This document shows, one piece after another, positions 1-11,674 of a stretch of 64,000 nucleotides of DNA (position 1 is its first letter; every line of letters begins with the position of its first letter). The notes under the pieces are model-generated. The model searched no databases. It was given only the letters and a program-made list of their open reading frames with translations, and was not told where the DNA came from. The stretch is taken from the NCBI RefSeq assembly GCF_021398715.1, contig NZ_CP090347.1, positions 1,054,001 through 1,118,000 on the forward strand. Direction: 5' to 3'. Made by a program: the position numbers and the translations under genes. This DNA comes from Microbacterium binotii (GTDB lineage Bacteria > Actinomycetota > Actinomycetes > Actinomycetales > Microbacteriaceae).

Positions 1-483
1 CGCCTTCAGCTCGACGTCCTGCGGGTGCCAGTGGGGATGCGCGGCACGCACCTCTTCGATGGTGGGTGAGTCGAACGCATCCTGCTGACTGCGTTCGACG
101 ACCGCACGGTCGGCCGGCAGGAGGTACAGCGCGGGATCGATGAGGACGAGCCGATTCGTCCACTCGGGATGCTCCGCCGAGGCGAGGGCGGCGGACGCGC
201 CGCCGAGCGAGTGACCGATGACGAGGTCCCACGCGTTGCCGGAACCGGGAACCGTCTGGCTCACATCGGCGGCGTAGGCGGCGATCGTGTAGTCGAGCGT
301 TCGCGGCGCCAGGCCGTGACCGCGCAGATCCACGGCGACGGCATGCCAGCCCGCCTCGGCCAGGGCTGTTCCGAAGCGCCACATCAGAGCGCCGGACGAT
401 CCCAGTCCGTGCACGAGGAGGGCGTGATGAGCGGATGCGGGGGAGCCCCACGCGAGGGTGGGAAGCGCGACGGATGCGGGCAT
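1..483 (-). CDS. alpha/beta hydrolase, C-terminus cut by window edge
   Basis: The reading frame starts with ATG at 483 and is still open at base 1, giving the first 161 residues. It shows an alpha/beta hydrolase fold: HGLGSSG at residues 25-31 (oxyanion-hole loop), a VDLRGHG segment at 51-57, the nucleophile elbow GHSLGG with Ser92, and LIDPAL at 114-119 after the next strand. The acid/histidine part of the triad lies beyond the window. The substrate cannot be told from this. A TACGCT -10 element at 491-496 sits 7 nt before the ATG with no room for a Shine-Dalgarno, so the mRNA is probably leaderless. Downstream order is unknown because the gene leaves the window. Confidence 0.85.
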   Translation of the reverse strand, partial: MPASVALPTLAWGSPASAHHALLVHGLGSSGALMWRFGTALAEAGWHAVAVDLRGHGLAPRTLDYTIAAYAADVSQTVPGSGNAWDLVIGHSLGGASAALASAEHPEWTNRLVLIDPALYLLPADRAVVERSQQDAFDSPTIEEVRAAHPHWHPQDVELKA

Positions 484-562
484 GTCTACGAGCGTAGAAC
501 GCCTGCCGCCCCGCTCGCCCGTCTACGTCGCTCTATGGCGTTGCGCGGACGCCGGACGGCGC

Positions 563-1768
563 TCAGGTGATGATCGGCGTGGGCTCCGTGTCGGGGATGG
601 GGCTCGGGTCGCGGTGGCGCAGATCCGGGAAGGCGCGGACGCACACGATGGCGACGATCGCGCCGGCGGCGGCGAAGCCCGCTGCCGCGATGAAGGCCCC
701 GGGTGCTTCGACCGCGTCGATGAGGAAGCCGGCGACGGCGGAGCCCGCCGCGGCGCCGATGAGCTGGCCGGTGCCGATCCACCCGTAGGCCTCGGCGGTG
801 TCGGAGAACTTGACACTCACGGAGGTGATCGCGAACAGCACCGCCAGGGCTGGGGCGATGCCGATCCCTGCGAGGAACAGAGTGCCCGAGAGCCACCAGA
901 TGTCGAGAGAGAACATGGTCAGCACCAGGCCGACGGCGACGATGCCCATGCGTCGCGCCATCGCCCAGGGCCCCATGGGCACGTGGCCGAATGAGAGGCC
1001 TCCGGCAAGGCTGCCGATCGAGAACACGGCGAGGACGATGCCCGCCTCCAGTCCGCCGTGGTCGAAGGTCGCGACGACACCCGCCTCGACGGCGGAACAG
1101 GCGCCGATGAGCAGGAACCCGATGACGGTGGCCAGCAGCACGGTGGGGCGCGTGAGCACCTTCCCGAAGCGTCGCTTGCTGCGAGGGATGCGCACCCGGC
1201 CGACCTCGGGGGAGAGGATGAACCACGTTCCGCCGCCGACGAGGATGACGGCGATCAGGACGAGCGCCTCCCACGTGCCGATCTGCGTCGCGATGAACGT
1301 GATGACCACGGGGGCGATGATCCAGATGATCTCCTGCAGCGACGCGTCCAGCGAGTAGAGCGGAGTGAGCTGACGGGAGTTGACCATCTTGGGATAGATC
1401 GTGCGCACGGCGGACTGCACCGGCGGGGTGGACAGTCCCGCGATGAGCCCGAACGCCATGAAGCCGGCCACAGGAAGATCGAGCAGGCCGATGGCGAGGA
1501 TCGCCAGCGCGCAGACGATCATCGTCAGGCTCAGCACACGCCGCATCCCCCAACGGCCCATCCATCGGCTGGTGACGGGGCCCGAGACCGCCTGCCCCAC
1601 GGAGGAGGCCGCGAGAACGAGGCCCGCGTAGCCGTAGGAGCCGGTCACATGCTCGACGTGCAGGAGGATCGCCAGGCTCGTCATCCCGTTGGGGAAGCGC
1701 GCCGTGAGCTGTGCGGCGATGATGCGCGCCACCCCCGGGGTGCGCAGCAATTCCTGGTATCCGGCCAT
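563..1768 (-). CDS. MFS family transporter
   Basis: A 401-residue integral membrane protein with about twelve hydrophobic segments, the length and pattern of the major facilitator superfamily. The loop after TM2 carries SRWMGRWGMRR, a form of the basic MFS loop 2-3 motif. Substrate is not predictable; a drug or sugar efflux role would be usual. I chose ATG 1768 rather than the upstream start at 1906, because the extra 46 residues are Arg/Pro-rich and unlike a transporter N-terminus, and because TATCCT (1775-1780), then GAAGGG, directly precedes this ATG. That arrangement allows either leaderless or short-leader translation. The gene ends 79 bp before the hydrolase on the same strand. Confidence 0.88.
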   Translation of the reverse strand: MAGYQELLRTPGVARIIAAQLTARFPNGMTSLAILLHVEHVTGSYGYAGLVLAASSVGQAVSGPVTSRWMGRWGMRRVLSLTMIVCALAILAIGLLDLPVAGFMAFGLIAGLSTPPVQSAVRTIYPKMVNSRQLTPLYSLDASLQEIIWIIAPVVITFIATQIGTWEALVLIAVILVGGGTWFILSPEVGRVRIPRSKRRFGKVLTRPTVLLATVIGFLLIGACSAVEAGVVATFDHGGLEAGIVLAVFSIGSLAGGLSFGHVPMGPWAMARRMGIVAVGLVLTMFSLDIWWLSGTLFLAGIGIAPALAVLFAITSVSVKFSDTAEAYGWIGTGQLIGAAAGSAVAGFLIDAVEAPGAFIAAAGFAAAGAIVAIVCVRAFPDLRHRDPSPIPDTEPTPIIT

Positions 1769-1847
1769 CCCTTCAGGATATCTCGGCGGGCGCTTCGGCC
1801 GCCGGGCGGATGAGGGGGCGCGACACGCCGCGACACGCCGACGGCGG

Positions 1848-1980
1848 TTATCCACCGCGCGGGATCCGGGTGGCGGGACGCCGGTGTGGATGGTTTCGTC
1901 GTTCATTCAGGATTCGCCCGCGATTCAGGGTTTTTTCAGCCGCCGAGACACGCCGCGGCTGTGGATGAAACGGTGGACAA
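1848..1980. promoter_or_regulatory. cluster of DnaA-box-like sites upstream of nrdHIEF
   Basis: The 368-bp gap 1769-2136 holds four sequences resembling the DnaA box TTATCCACA or its complement: TTATCCACC at 1848-1856 (8/9), TGTGGATGG at 1885-1893 (7/9), TGTGGATGA at 1960-1968 (8/9) and GGTGGACAA at 1972-1980 (7/9). DnaA boxes at a ribonucleotide reductase promoter are known from E. coli nrdAB. Here the function is inference only and none of the sites is perfect. Confidence 0.3.
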
Positions 1981-2027
1981 CCTGTGTTGTATCTGGGGAG
2001 AGCGGCACGAAAATCACACGGATGTAA

Positions 2028-2075
2028 CTACTACCCCTTGTGGTGCTATCCGATGTCCGTACCCATATGTAGTAT
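2028..2075 (+). promoter_or_regulatory. tandem NrdR boxes of the nrdHIEF promoter
   Basis: Two 16-bp sites resemble the NrdR consensus (acaCwAtATaTwGtgt). Box 1 at 2028-2043 keeps the outer aCwA and TwGtg parts but has a C-rich centre. Box 2 at 2060-2075 (TACCCATATGTAGTAT) matches 10 of 16 positions. Their starts are 32 bp apart, three helical turns, which is the spacing typical of paired NrdR boxes. NrdR is the ATP/dATP-sensing zinc repressor of ribonucleotide reductase genes. A TAGTAT sequence at the end of box 2 could be a -10 element. The pair lies about 62 bp before nrdH. Confidence 0.65.
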
Positions 2076-2136
2076 TGAGGTCCCGGCGACGAGAAGTGCT
2101 GGGAACAGGTCCGTCCGAGGGGAGAAAGAGGTCGAA

Positions 2137-2370
2137 ATGGCGATCACCGTCTACACCAAGCCGTCGTGCGTGCAGTGCAATGCCACCTACCGTGCACTGG
2201 ACTCGAAGGGCATCGAGTACGAGGTCCTCGACGTCTCGCAGGATCCTGCGGCCCTCGAGCAGGTCAAGGCCCTCGGCTACCTGCAGGCTCCCGTCGTGAT
2301 CACCGACGAGGACCACTGGTCGGGCTTCCGTCCCGACAAGATCGACGAGCTGGCCGCGCGCCTGGCCTGA
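2137..2370 (+). CDS. nrdH: glutaredoxin-like protein NrdH
   Basis: A 77-residue redoxin that delivers electrons to the class Ib ribonucleotide reductase NrdEF. The active site CVQC is at residues 11-14, followed by the NrdH signature WSGFRPDKI near the C-terminus, which separates it from ordinary glutaredoxins and fits reduction by thioredoxin reductase. Start ATG 2137 is preceded by the purine-rich Shine-Dalgarno GGGGAGAAAGAGG. A start at 1984 in the same frame would add 51 residues that overlap the NrdR boxes, so it is rejected. It is the first gene of nrdHIEF, with nrdI starting 3 nt after its stop. Confidence 0.97.
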   Translation: MAITVYTKPSCVQCNATYRALDSKGIEYEVLDVSQDPAALEQVKALGYLQAPVVITDEDHWSGFRPDKIDELAARLA

Positions 2371-2373
2371 CCG

Positions 2374-2834
2374 ATGGCAACCGCTGTCGCAGACCAGGTC
2401 GGCGCGGTTGCCCACTCCCTCCGTGAGCCCGCCCCGTCGGCTCCGCTCCTCGTCTACTTCTCGAGCGTCTCGGGTAACACCGCGCGTTTCATCGAGAAGC
2501 TCGGGATGCGGGCCGTGCGGATCCCCTTGCGGCCCACGGATCCGACCCCTCTCATCGACGAACCCTTCGTCCTGATCACCCCCACCTACGGGGGCGGTCA
2601 GGGAAGGGGCGAGGAGCGGGGAGCGGTTCCCAAGCAGGTGATCCGGTTCCTCAACGACGAGGCCAACCGATCCCTGCTTCGCGGCGTGATCGCCGCGGGC
2701 AACACCAACTTCGGTGAGCACTACGGGCTCGCCGGAGAGATCATCAGCCGAAAGTGTCGTGTGCCGCACTTGGATCGGTTCGAATTGTTCGGCACGCCAG
2801 AGGACGTCGAGCGCATCGGCGAAGGATTGGAACG

Positions 2835-2853
<19 letters not shown>
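2374..2853 (+). CDS. nrdI: class Ib ribonucleotide reductase flavodoxin NrdI
   Basis: A 159-residue flavodoxin-like protein that supplies oxidant to assemble the dimanganese-tyrosyl radical cofactor of NrdF. The FMN phosphate loop is FSSVSGNT (about 30-37), and TPTYGGG and GNTNFGEHY are the conserved NrdI segments that contact the flavin. The N-terminal 22 residues before the first strand are longer than in many NrdI proteins and poorly conserved in character. The gene begins 3 nt after nrdH and its last 19 nt overlap nrdE, so nrdH, nrdI and nrdE are very likely translated from one mRNA with coupling. Confidence 0.95.
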
Positions 2854-6030
<3,177 letters not shown>

Positions 6031-6060
6031 CACCCGCATAGTCCGCGGTTCCACCGCACT

Positions 6061-6113
6061 GACGAGGCCCCCGGCCGGTCGCCCTTCTCGGGCGGTCCGC
6101 CGGGGGCCTCGTC
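6061..6113 (+). terminator. intrinsic terminator of nrdHIEF
   Basis: A perfect 14-bp inverted repeat (6061-6074 with 6100-6113, GACGAGGCCCCCGG and its complement) encloses a loop that can itself pair (GCCC/GGGC). It starts 31 bp after the nrdF stop. There is no long U tract, which is common in actinobacteria. Confidence 0.85.
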
Positions 6114-6174
6114 GTCGTCCGGGCGAGTCTCCACGCACATCGTCTCAACGAAAAAAGTCCCGGCCAGCGGTAAG

Positions 6175-6202
6175 TTGACTTCCTCGAGAACCGGGCTATG
6201 GT
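6175..6202 (+). promoter_or_regulatory. sigma-70 type promoter of the 44-aa basic protein
   Basis: TTGACT at 6175-6180 and TATGGT at 6197-6202 are separated by 16 nt, close to a vegetative promoter. The predicted start is near 6209 and leaves a leader of about 34 nt carrying the AGGGGAAG ribosome site of the gene at 6243. Confidence 0.6.
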
Positions 6203-6242
6203 CGAAGGTCATCCGCCAGCCATCCAGGGGAAGCGAGTCCAC

Positions 6243-6377
6243 ATGTCCAAGAAGACGCCGAAGACGCGAGGTGCCAAGAAGGCTCCGCAGCTGTCGATCA
6301 AGGAGAAGCGAGCAGCGAAGCGCGAGAAGCGCGAGCCGGAGCTCTTCCTCAAGCCGCGCAAGGATGCCGGTCGCTGA
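6243..6377 (+). CDS. small highly basic protein, function unknown
   Basis: A 44-residue ORF starting ATG at 6243 and ending TGA at 6375-6377. It begins MSKKTPKTRGAKKAPQ and continues with KEKRAAKREKREPE, so about 40 percent of residues are Lys or Arg, and it has no Cys or membrane segment. A good promoter (6175-6202) and the Shine-Dalgarno AGGGGAAG support expression. It sits alone between the nrdF terminator and a gene on the other strand. The composition suggests binding to nucleic acid or the ribosome, but I recognise no family and this is inference. Confidence 0.75.
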   Translation: MSKKTPKTRGAKKAPQLSIKEKRAAKREKREPELFLKPRKDAGR

Positions 6378-6446
6378 TCGCCGGGCCGGGAAGGGGTGGA
6401 CGCTCGCCGTCCGCCCCTTCTGCGTTCCCGGCGCGTCGTGGGCGGC

Positions 6447-7076
6447 TCAGGCGGAGTCCTCCGACGTGCGGATGGGACGCAGGATCCGCGCGGGGTTGCC
6501 CGCGGCGAGCATGTTCGCGGGGATGTCGTGAGTGACGACGGAGCCCGCTCCGATGATGCTGTTGTCGCCGATCGTCACGCCCGGGGTGAGCGTCACCGAC
6601 CCGCCGAGCCACACGTTGGAGCCGATGGTCACGGGTTGGGGGAGTTCCCACCCGGCGAGGCGTCGTTCGAGGTCCTCGGCGTGGTTCGGGGTATAGATGC
6701 TGCAGCGCGGGCCGATGAGGCAGTCCGCGCCGATCGTGACAGCGCCCCCGCCGATGACCATGAAGTCCGCGTTGATGAATGTACGATCGCCGATCGTCAG
6801 TCTGGCGCCGTAGTCGATCATGACGGGAGGGCGCACGTCGATGCCCGTGCCGGCGCCGGGTACGAGCTCGGCGAACAGGGCGCGCGCCTCGTCGGGTGCG
6901 GTGTCGTACAGCAGGTTGAATCGTGCGCACGTGGCGTGCGCATCCCGCGTCAGCTTCTGCAGGGCTGGTGAAGTCCGGTAGCGAAGCCAGTCGTGCGCCA
7001 GAAGCGCGCGCAGATCGTCGTCGTCTTCCGCCAACCGGGCCAGGTCATCGAGCGCTTCCTGCAGTGCCGGGGTCAT
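6447..7076 (-). CDS. maltose/galactoside-type O-acetyltransferase
   Basis: A 209-residue acetyl-CoA-dependent sugar O-acetyltransferase of the NodL/LacA/Maa family. The N-terminal helical cap (1-60) is followed by left-handed beta-helix hexapeptide repeats such as LTIGDR, VTIGAD, VTIGSN and VTIGDN. His132 in TPNHAED is the expected catalytic base. The C-terminal AGNPARILRPI motif is typical of the family. The sugar acceptor is not predictable. ATG 7076 has the ribosome site GAGGAG just upstream. The gene is divergent from an XRE regulator, with a 23-bp palindrome between them at 7088-7110. Confidence 0.9.
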   Translation of the reverse strand: MTPALQEALDDLARLAEDDDDLRALLAHDWLRYRTSPALQKLTRDAHATCARFNLLYDTAPDEARALFAELVPGAGTGIDVRPPVMIDYGARLTIGDRTFINADFMVIGGGAVTIGADCLIGPRCSIYTPNHAEDLERRLAGWELPQPVTIGSNVWLGGSVTLTPGVTIGDNSIIGAGSVVTHDIPANMLAAGNPARILRPIRTSEDSA

Positions 7077-7087
7077 GCCGTCTCCTC

Positions 7088-7110
7088 ATATGTTGTTAAG
7101 CACAACATAT
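7088..7110. promoter_or_regulatory. perfect inverted repeat between acetyltransferase and XRE regulator
   Basis: ATATGTTGT (7088-7096) and ACAACATAT (7102-7110) form a perfect 9-bp inverted repeat around TAAGC. It lies 12-34 bp upstream of the acetyltransferase ATG and about 90 bp from the divergent regulator. It is AT-rich against a very GC-rich background. It is most simply an operator for the neighbouring XRE regulator. Confidence 0.6.
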
Positions 7111-7196
7111 CGATGGGGGCGTGCCCCGTCAACGCGCTGCGGTCGCCTCCCCGCGGACGATGTTTCCGCGAACACATCGAGTTAAGTTTGATTCCG

Positions 7197-8048
7197 ATGG
7201 ATGGATGGTTGCGCACCGAATCCGCCCTGCGCACGACGCTGGGCGGATTCCTCCGGGCGCGACGAGAGGAGCGCCAACCCGAACAGGTGGGGGTGGAACG
7301 TCAGATCGGCCGGCGCGTGCCGGGCCTGCGTCGCGACGAGGTCGCGACCCTCGCGGGAGTCAGCAGTGAGTACTACCTACGACTCGAACAGGGCCGTGGC
7401 AGCGCTCCGTCCATGCAGGTGCTGGCCGGACTCGCGCGCGCGTTGCGGTTGAGCGCCGCGGAGTCCGACTATCTACACCGGCTCGCCGGGCATGCGACAC
7501 CTCGTCGGGTGGCGGCCTTCGAGCGCCCGCGCGCCGAGATCGAGGCGATCCTGCGGTGGTGGCCGGGTATCCCGGCCTATATCTCCGACGCGAATCTCGA
7601 CGTCGTGGTCGCGAACGACCTCATGATGGCGATCACCGACGGCCGATTCGGGCCCGGCGCGAATGTCCTCGAGGAGACGTTCAACGCCTCGGGGAGGGAG
7701 AGGCTCGCGACCTGGGAGTCGCAGGCGCGGGACGCCGTCGCGCTCTTCCGGTACTCCGGTGACGAGACATCCGCACGCTATGGCGCCATCCTGCGCCGGT
7801 TGAGCGCGGATGCGGATTTCCTCCGCTTCTGGGGTCTGCAGGAGGTCACCCTGCCGCGTCCCTCGGAGATCACCGCGACGATCGAGGGGATCGGCCAGCT
7901 CTCGATCTCGGTGCGGGACTTCTTCGTTCCGGAGCTCCAGGGGCATATGGTCACCGTCTTCGATGCCGTGCCGGGATCCACCGCGGATGCCTTCTTCCGT
8001 CGCGTCTCCGATGCCCTTCGGCCGCCCAGTGACGCGCAGGGCGTCTGA
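7197..8048 (+). CDS. XRE-family regulator with MmyB-like ligand-binding domain
   Basis: A 283-residue transcription factor. Residues about 13-75 form a Cro/C1 helix-turn-helix, with LRRDEVATLAGVSSEYYLRL as the HTH core. Residues about 95-265 match the MmyB-like ligand-binding domain architecture common in actinobacterial regulators (WPGIPAYISDANLDVVVAND, then ATWESQARDAV). The ATG at 7197 was chosen because upstream in-frame codons overlap the divergent promoter; TAAGTT at 7183-7188 is a plausible -10 only 8 nt before it. It probably controls the divergent acetyltransferase through the palindrome at 7088-7110. The ligand is unknown, possibly a fatty acid or CoA ester as suggested for MmyB. 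Confidence 0.88.
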   Translation: MDGWLRTESALRTTLGGFLRARREERQPEQVGVERQIGRRVPGLRRDEVATLAGVSSEYYLRLEQGRGSAPSMQVLAGLARALRLSAAESDYLHRLAGHATPRRVAAFERPRAEIEAILRWWPGIPAYISDANLDVVVANDLMMAITDGRFGPGANVLEETFNASGRERLATWESQARDAVALFRYSGDETSARYGAILRRLSADADFLRFWGLQEVTLPRPSEITATIEGIGQLSISVRDFFVPELQGHMVTVFDAVPGSTADAFFRRVSDALRPPSDAQGV

Positions 8049-8100
8049 GCGCACTCATCGGACGACGAGCTGGCGGCCCGACCGTGATCAGACGGGGCGT

Positions 8101-8436
8101 TCACTCGTCGAAGATGATCGACTCCCAGTTCGCCGGTACGTGACCGGACGGGCCGGGAACACCCTGGGTCGGGGGGTGGCTCGACGGACCAGGGAGCCCG
8201 ACGCCGTCGACTTCCTGCTCCTCGACGTAATCCCACCACCACTCCTCCTGAGGCTCGAAGCTCTGCACGAACCGGTGCCCGGTGAGCTCGAAGTGACGCT
8301 GGGCATGATGATTCGGCGAGACCTCGCAGCAGCCGACATGTCCGCAGGTGGTGCAGCGGCGCAGATGCAGCCACCAGGCACCGGATGCGAGGCACTCCAC
8401 GCATCCGGTTCCGCTCGGCGGCGGCGTGTCCGTCAT
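8101..8436 (-). CDS. UBP-type zinc finger protein
   Basis: A 111-residue protein with a zf-UBP-like domain in residues 10-60. Candidate zinc ligands are C12, C15, C28, C31, C36, C37, H43, H44 and H48, in the order C-x2-C, C-x2-C, C/C, H. The phrase VSPNHHAQRHFELTGHRF resembles the ubiquitin C-terminus binding pocket region of eukaryotic UBP fingers. The Trp-rich segment EEWWWDY and an acidic/Pro tail follow. I chose ATG 8436 with GGAGCAGGGC upstream over the longer frame from 8880, whose translation is low complexity. Bacterial members have no settled function. Confidence 0.85.
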   Translation of the reverse strand: MTDTPPPSGTGCVECLASGAWWLHLRRCTTCGHVGCCEVSPNHHAQRHFELTGHRFVQSFEPQEEWWWDYVEEQEVDGVGLPGPSSHPPTQGVPGPSGHVPANWESIIFDE

Positions 8437-8598
8437 GCCCTGCTCCGATCCGTGGTGTCTGATCTCCCGCCACGCTACGCCGTGCGCAGGAGGCCGGCTC
8501 GGACGCCTGACGAGGAACTGTTCGTCTGCCGTCCTGGCTGATCGCGCGCTCGCGTCAAGCCCCGAGCTCTCCCGAGCCGTGCCTCGTACAGTGCCCGC

Positions 8599-8763
8599 AT
8601 GGGAATGAGCGACGAAGAGAAGCGGCACGACCAACTGACGCGTGCGCCCCACGCCACGGAGGAGGATGCGAAGCCCCGCATCGTCGTGTCGGAGCACGAC
8701 GGCGTGACCCGCGTCGACATCGCGGAGGATGCGCCGGTACGACCGAGCGATCCTCGCGACTGA
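8599..8763 (+). CDS. small charged protein, 54 aa, unknown
   Basis: ATG 8599 to TGA 8761-8763. The product begins MGMSDEEKRHDQLTRAPH and has many Asp/Glu. TACAGT at 8587-8592 followed by exactly 6 nt before the ATG is the same leaderless promoter pattern seen at other genes in this window, and is the main support for the start; a second ATG is at 8605. No membrane segment, Cys or known motif. It is followed by two more tiny acidic proteins on the same strand. Confidence 0.55.
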   Translation: MGMSDEEKRHDQLTRAPHATEEDAKPRIVVSEHDGVTRVDIAEDAPVRPSDPRD

Positions 8764-8828
8764 CGAACGCGGAGTGTGGGGTGTCAACCCCGTCGGCCTG
8801 GCGGACCGACACGCGTGTACTGGGACGT

Positions 8829-8969
8829 ATGAGCAACGACAAGCAGAACCATCACGGTCCGGACGATGAGCACACCGCACCCGGGATCTCGCCCGTCGAG
8901 CAGGATGCCGGCGAGGACATCACGACCGACGACGACGGCGCGCCCGTCGACAATCCCTCTGGAGGCTGA
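8829..8969 (+). CDS. small acidic protein, 46 aa, unknown
   Basis: ATG 8829 to TGA 8967-8969. The protein starts MSNDKQNHHGPDDEH and ends TTDDDGAPVDNPSGG, with a strongly acidic, Gly/Pro-rich, probably disordered composition. No Shine-Dalgarno is obvious. The next tiny gene starts 3 nt after its stop, so the two look like a pair. Function unknown; it could be a stress-induced hydrophilic peptide, but that is a guess. Confidence 0.5.
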   Translation: MSNDKQNHHGPDDEHTAPGISPVEQDAGEDITTDDDGAPVDNPSGG

Positions 8970-8971
8970 CG

Positions 8972-9103
8972 ATGTCGAATCCCGACGAGCGGCCGGGCGT
9001 CACTCCCGGCCCCGAGCCTGACACGACCACGGCTGCGGAGCCCGACGACCCTCAGTCGGACGGTGCGGAGTCCGTCCTCGACGGCAGTGGCGAAGACTCC
9101 TGA
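8972..9103 (+). CDS. small acidic protein, 43 aa, unknown
   Basis: ATG 8972 to TGA 9101-9103. The peptide begins MSNPDERPGVTPGPEPD and is rich in Asp, Glu, Pro and Gly, similar in style to the 46-aa protein just upstream (both start MSN). GGAGG at 8961-8965 is a good ribosome site and lies at the end of the preceding gene, which supports coupled translation. It ends 6 bp before the convergent DUF4287 gene. No fold or family recognised. Confidence 0.5.
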   Translation: MSNPDERPGVTPGPEPDTTTAAEPDDPQSDGAESVLDGSGEDS

Positions 9104-9109
9104 GAGCCG

Positions 9110-9361
9110 CTACTTCGCGAGTTCGGCCTTCGCGTAGGCGACGATCGCGTTGGCGTGGCCGTGCCCCATCGCGTGAGTGCTCTTGAGCTCCGACACGACG
9201 GTCATGTGGGTCTCGCCCGCCGTCAGTCGCGCCACGACGAAGTCCAACCACTCCTGCATTGGACGGCCGTAGGTCTTCTCGATGCTCGGGAAGTAGGACG
9301 CCGGGCCCTTCGGTGTGCTGCCCGGCTCCAGCGGCGGGGCGACGACGCGCTTCGCAGTCAT
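9110..9361 (-). CDS. DUF4287 domain protein
   Basis: An 83-residue protein with the DUF4287 pattern: KGPASYFPSIEKTYGRPMQ followed by WLDFV, LKSTHAMGHGHANAIVAYAK. This small helical domain is widespread in actinobacteria, sometimes fused to DUF5655; its role is unknown. ATG 9361 was chosen because TACGCT (9368-9373) lies exactly 6 nt upstream, the leaderless arrangement; the frame extends 11 residues further to 9394 without support. It is convergent with the tiny acidic genes and divergent from acs. Confidence 0.85.
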   Translation of the reverse strand: MTAKRVVAPPLEPGSTPKGPASYFPSIEKTYGRPMQEWLDFVVARLTAGETHMTVVSELKSTHAMGHGHANAIVAYAKAELAK

Positions 9362-9466
9362 GCGCTCAGCGTAGGCCCCGGTTCGCGGCGTCACGAAGCG
9401 TCACCCGAATTTGCCGGTCGCACGGCGCGCGGGATGCTGGGATTCCCCCACCGACCCGGAAGACCC

Positions 9467-11461
<1,995 letters not shown>

Positions 11462-11522
11462 CCGGTTGCCGGTGCCGGTTCTGCGCAGCATCCCGCCGGG
11501 TTGCTGAGCGCGGCAGAACCCC

Positions 11523-11647
11523 GGTTCGCCTGTCACAGATCGGCGCTGGCGCTGCGATCTGTGACAGGCGAACCGACAAGGCGACTATTCCCCTGTCGCA
11601 GATCGGCGCTGGCGCTGCGATCTGTGGCAGGCGAACCGAGAAGGCGA
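11523..11647. repeat. duplicated palindromic repeat between convergent genes
   Basis: Two 56-nt copies (11529-11584 and 11592-11647, offset 63) differ at only three positions. Each is an inverted repeat. In copy 1 a perfect 19-bp stem (11523-11541 with 11556-11574) closes a 14-nt loop of GGCGCTGGCGCTGC. In copy 2 the two arm changes are A-to-G on both sides, which keeps the hairpin as RNA through G-U pairs. It lies between convergent acs and a methyltransferase gene, so it may act as a bidirectional terminator, a REP-like element, or both. The rest of 11462-11674 shows nothing else. Confidence 0.85.
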
Positions 11648-11674
11648 AGAAGGCCGGGGCGCGGGAAGTGGACG

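Noticed and set aside
1977..1990. Small inverted repeat ACAAC-CTGT-GTTGT upstream of nrdH
   Set aside because: Arms of only 5 bp and no match to LexA (GAAC-N4-GTTC) or to the NrdR consensus; it may be chance.
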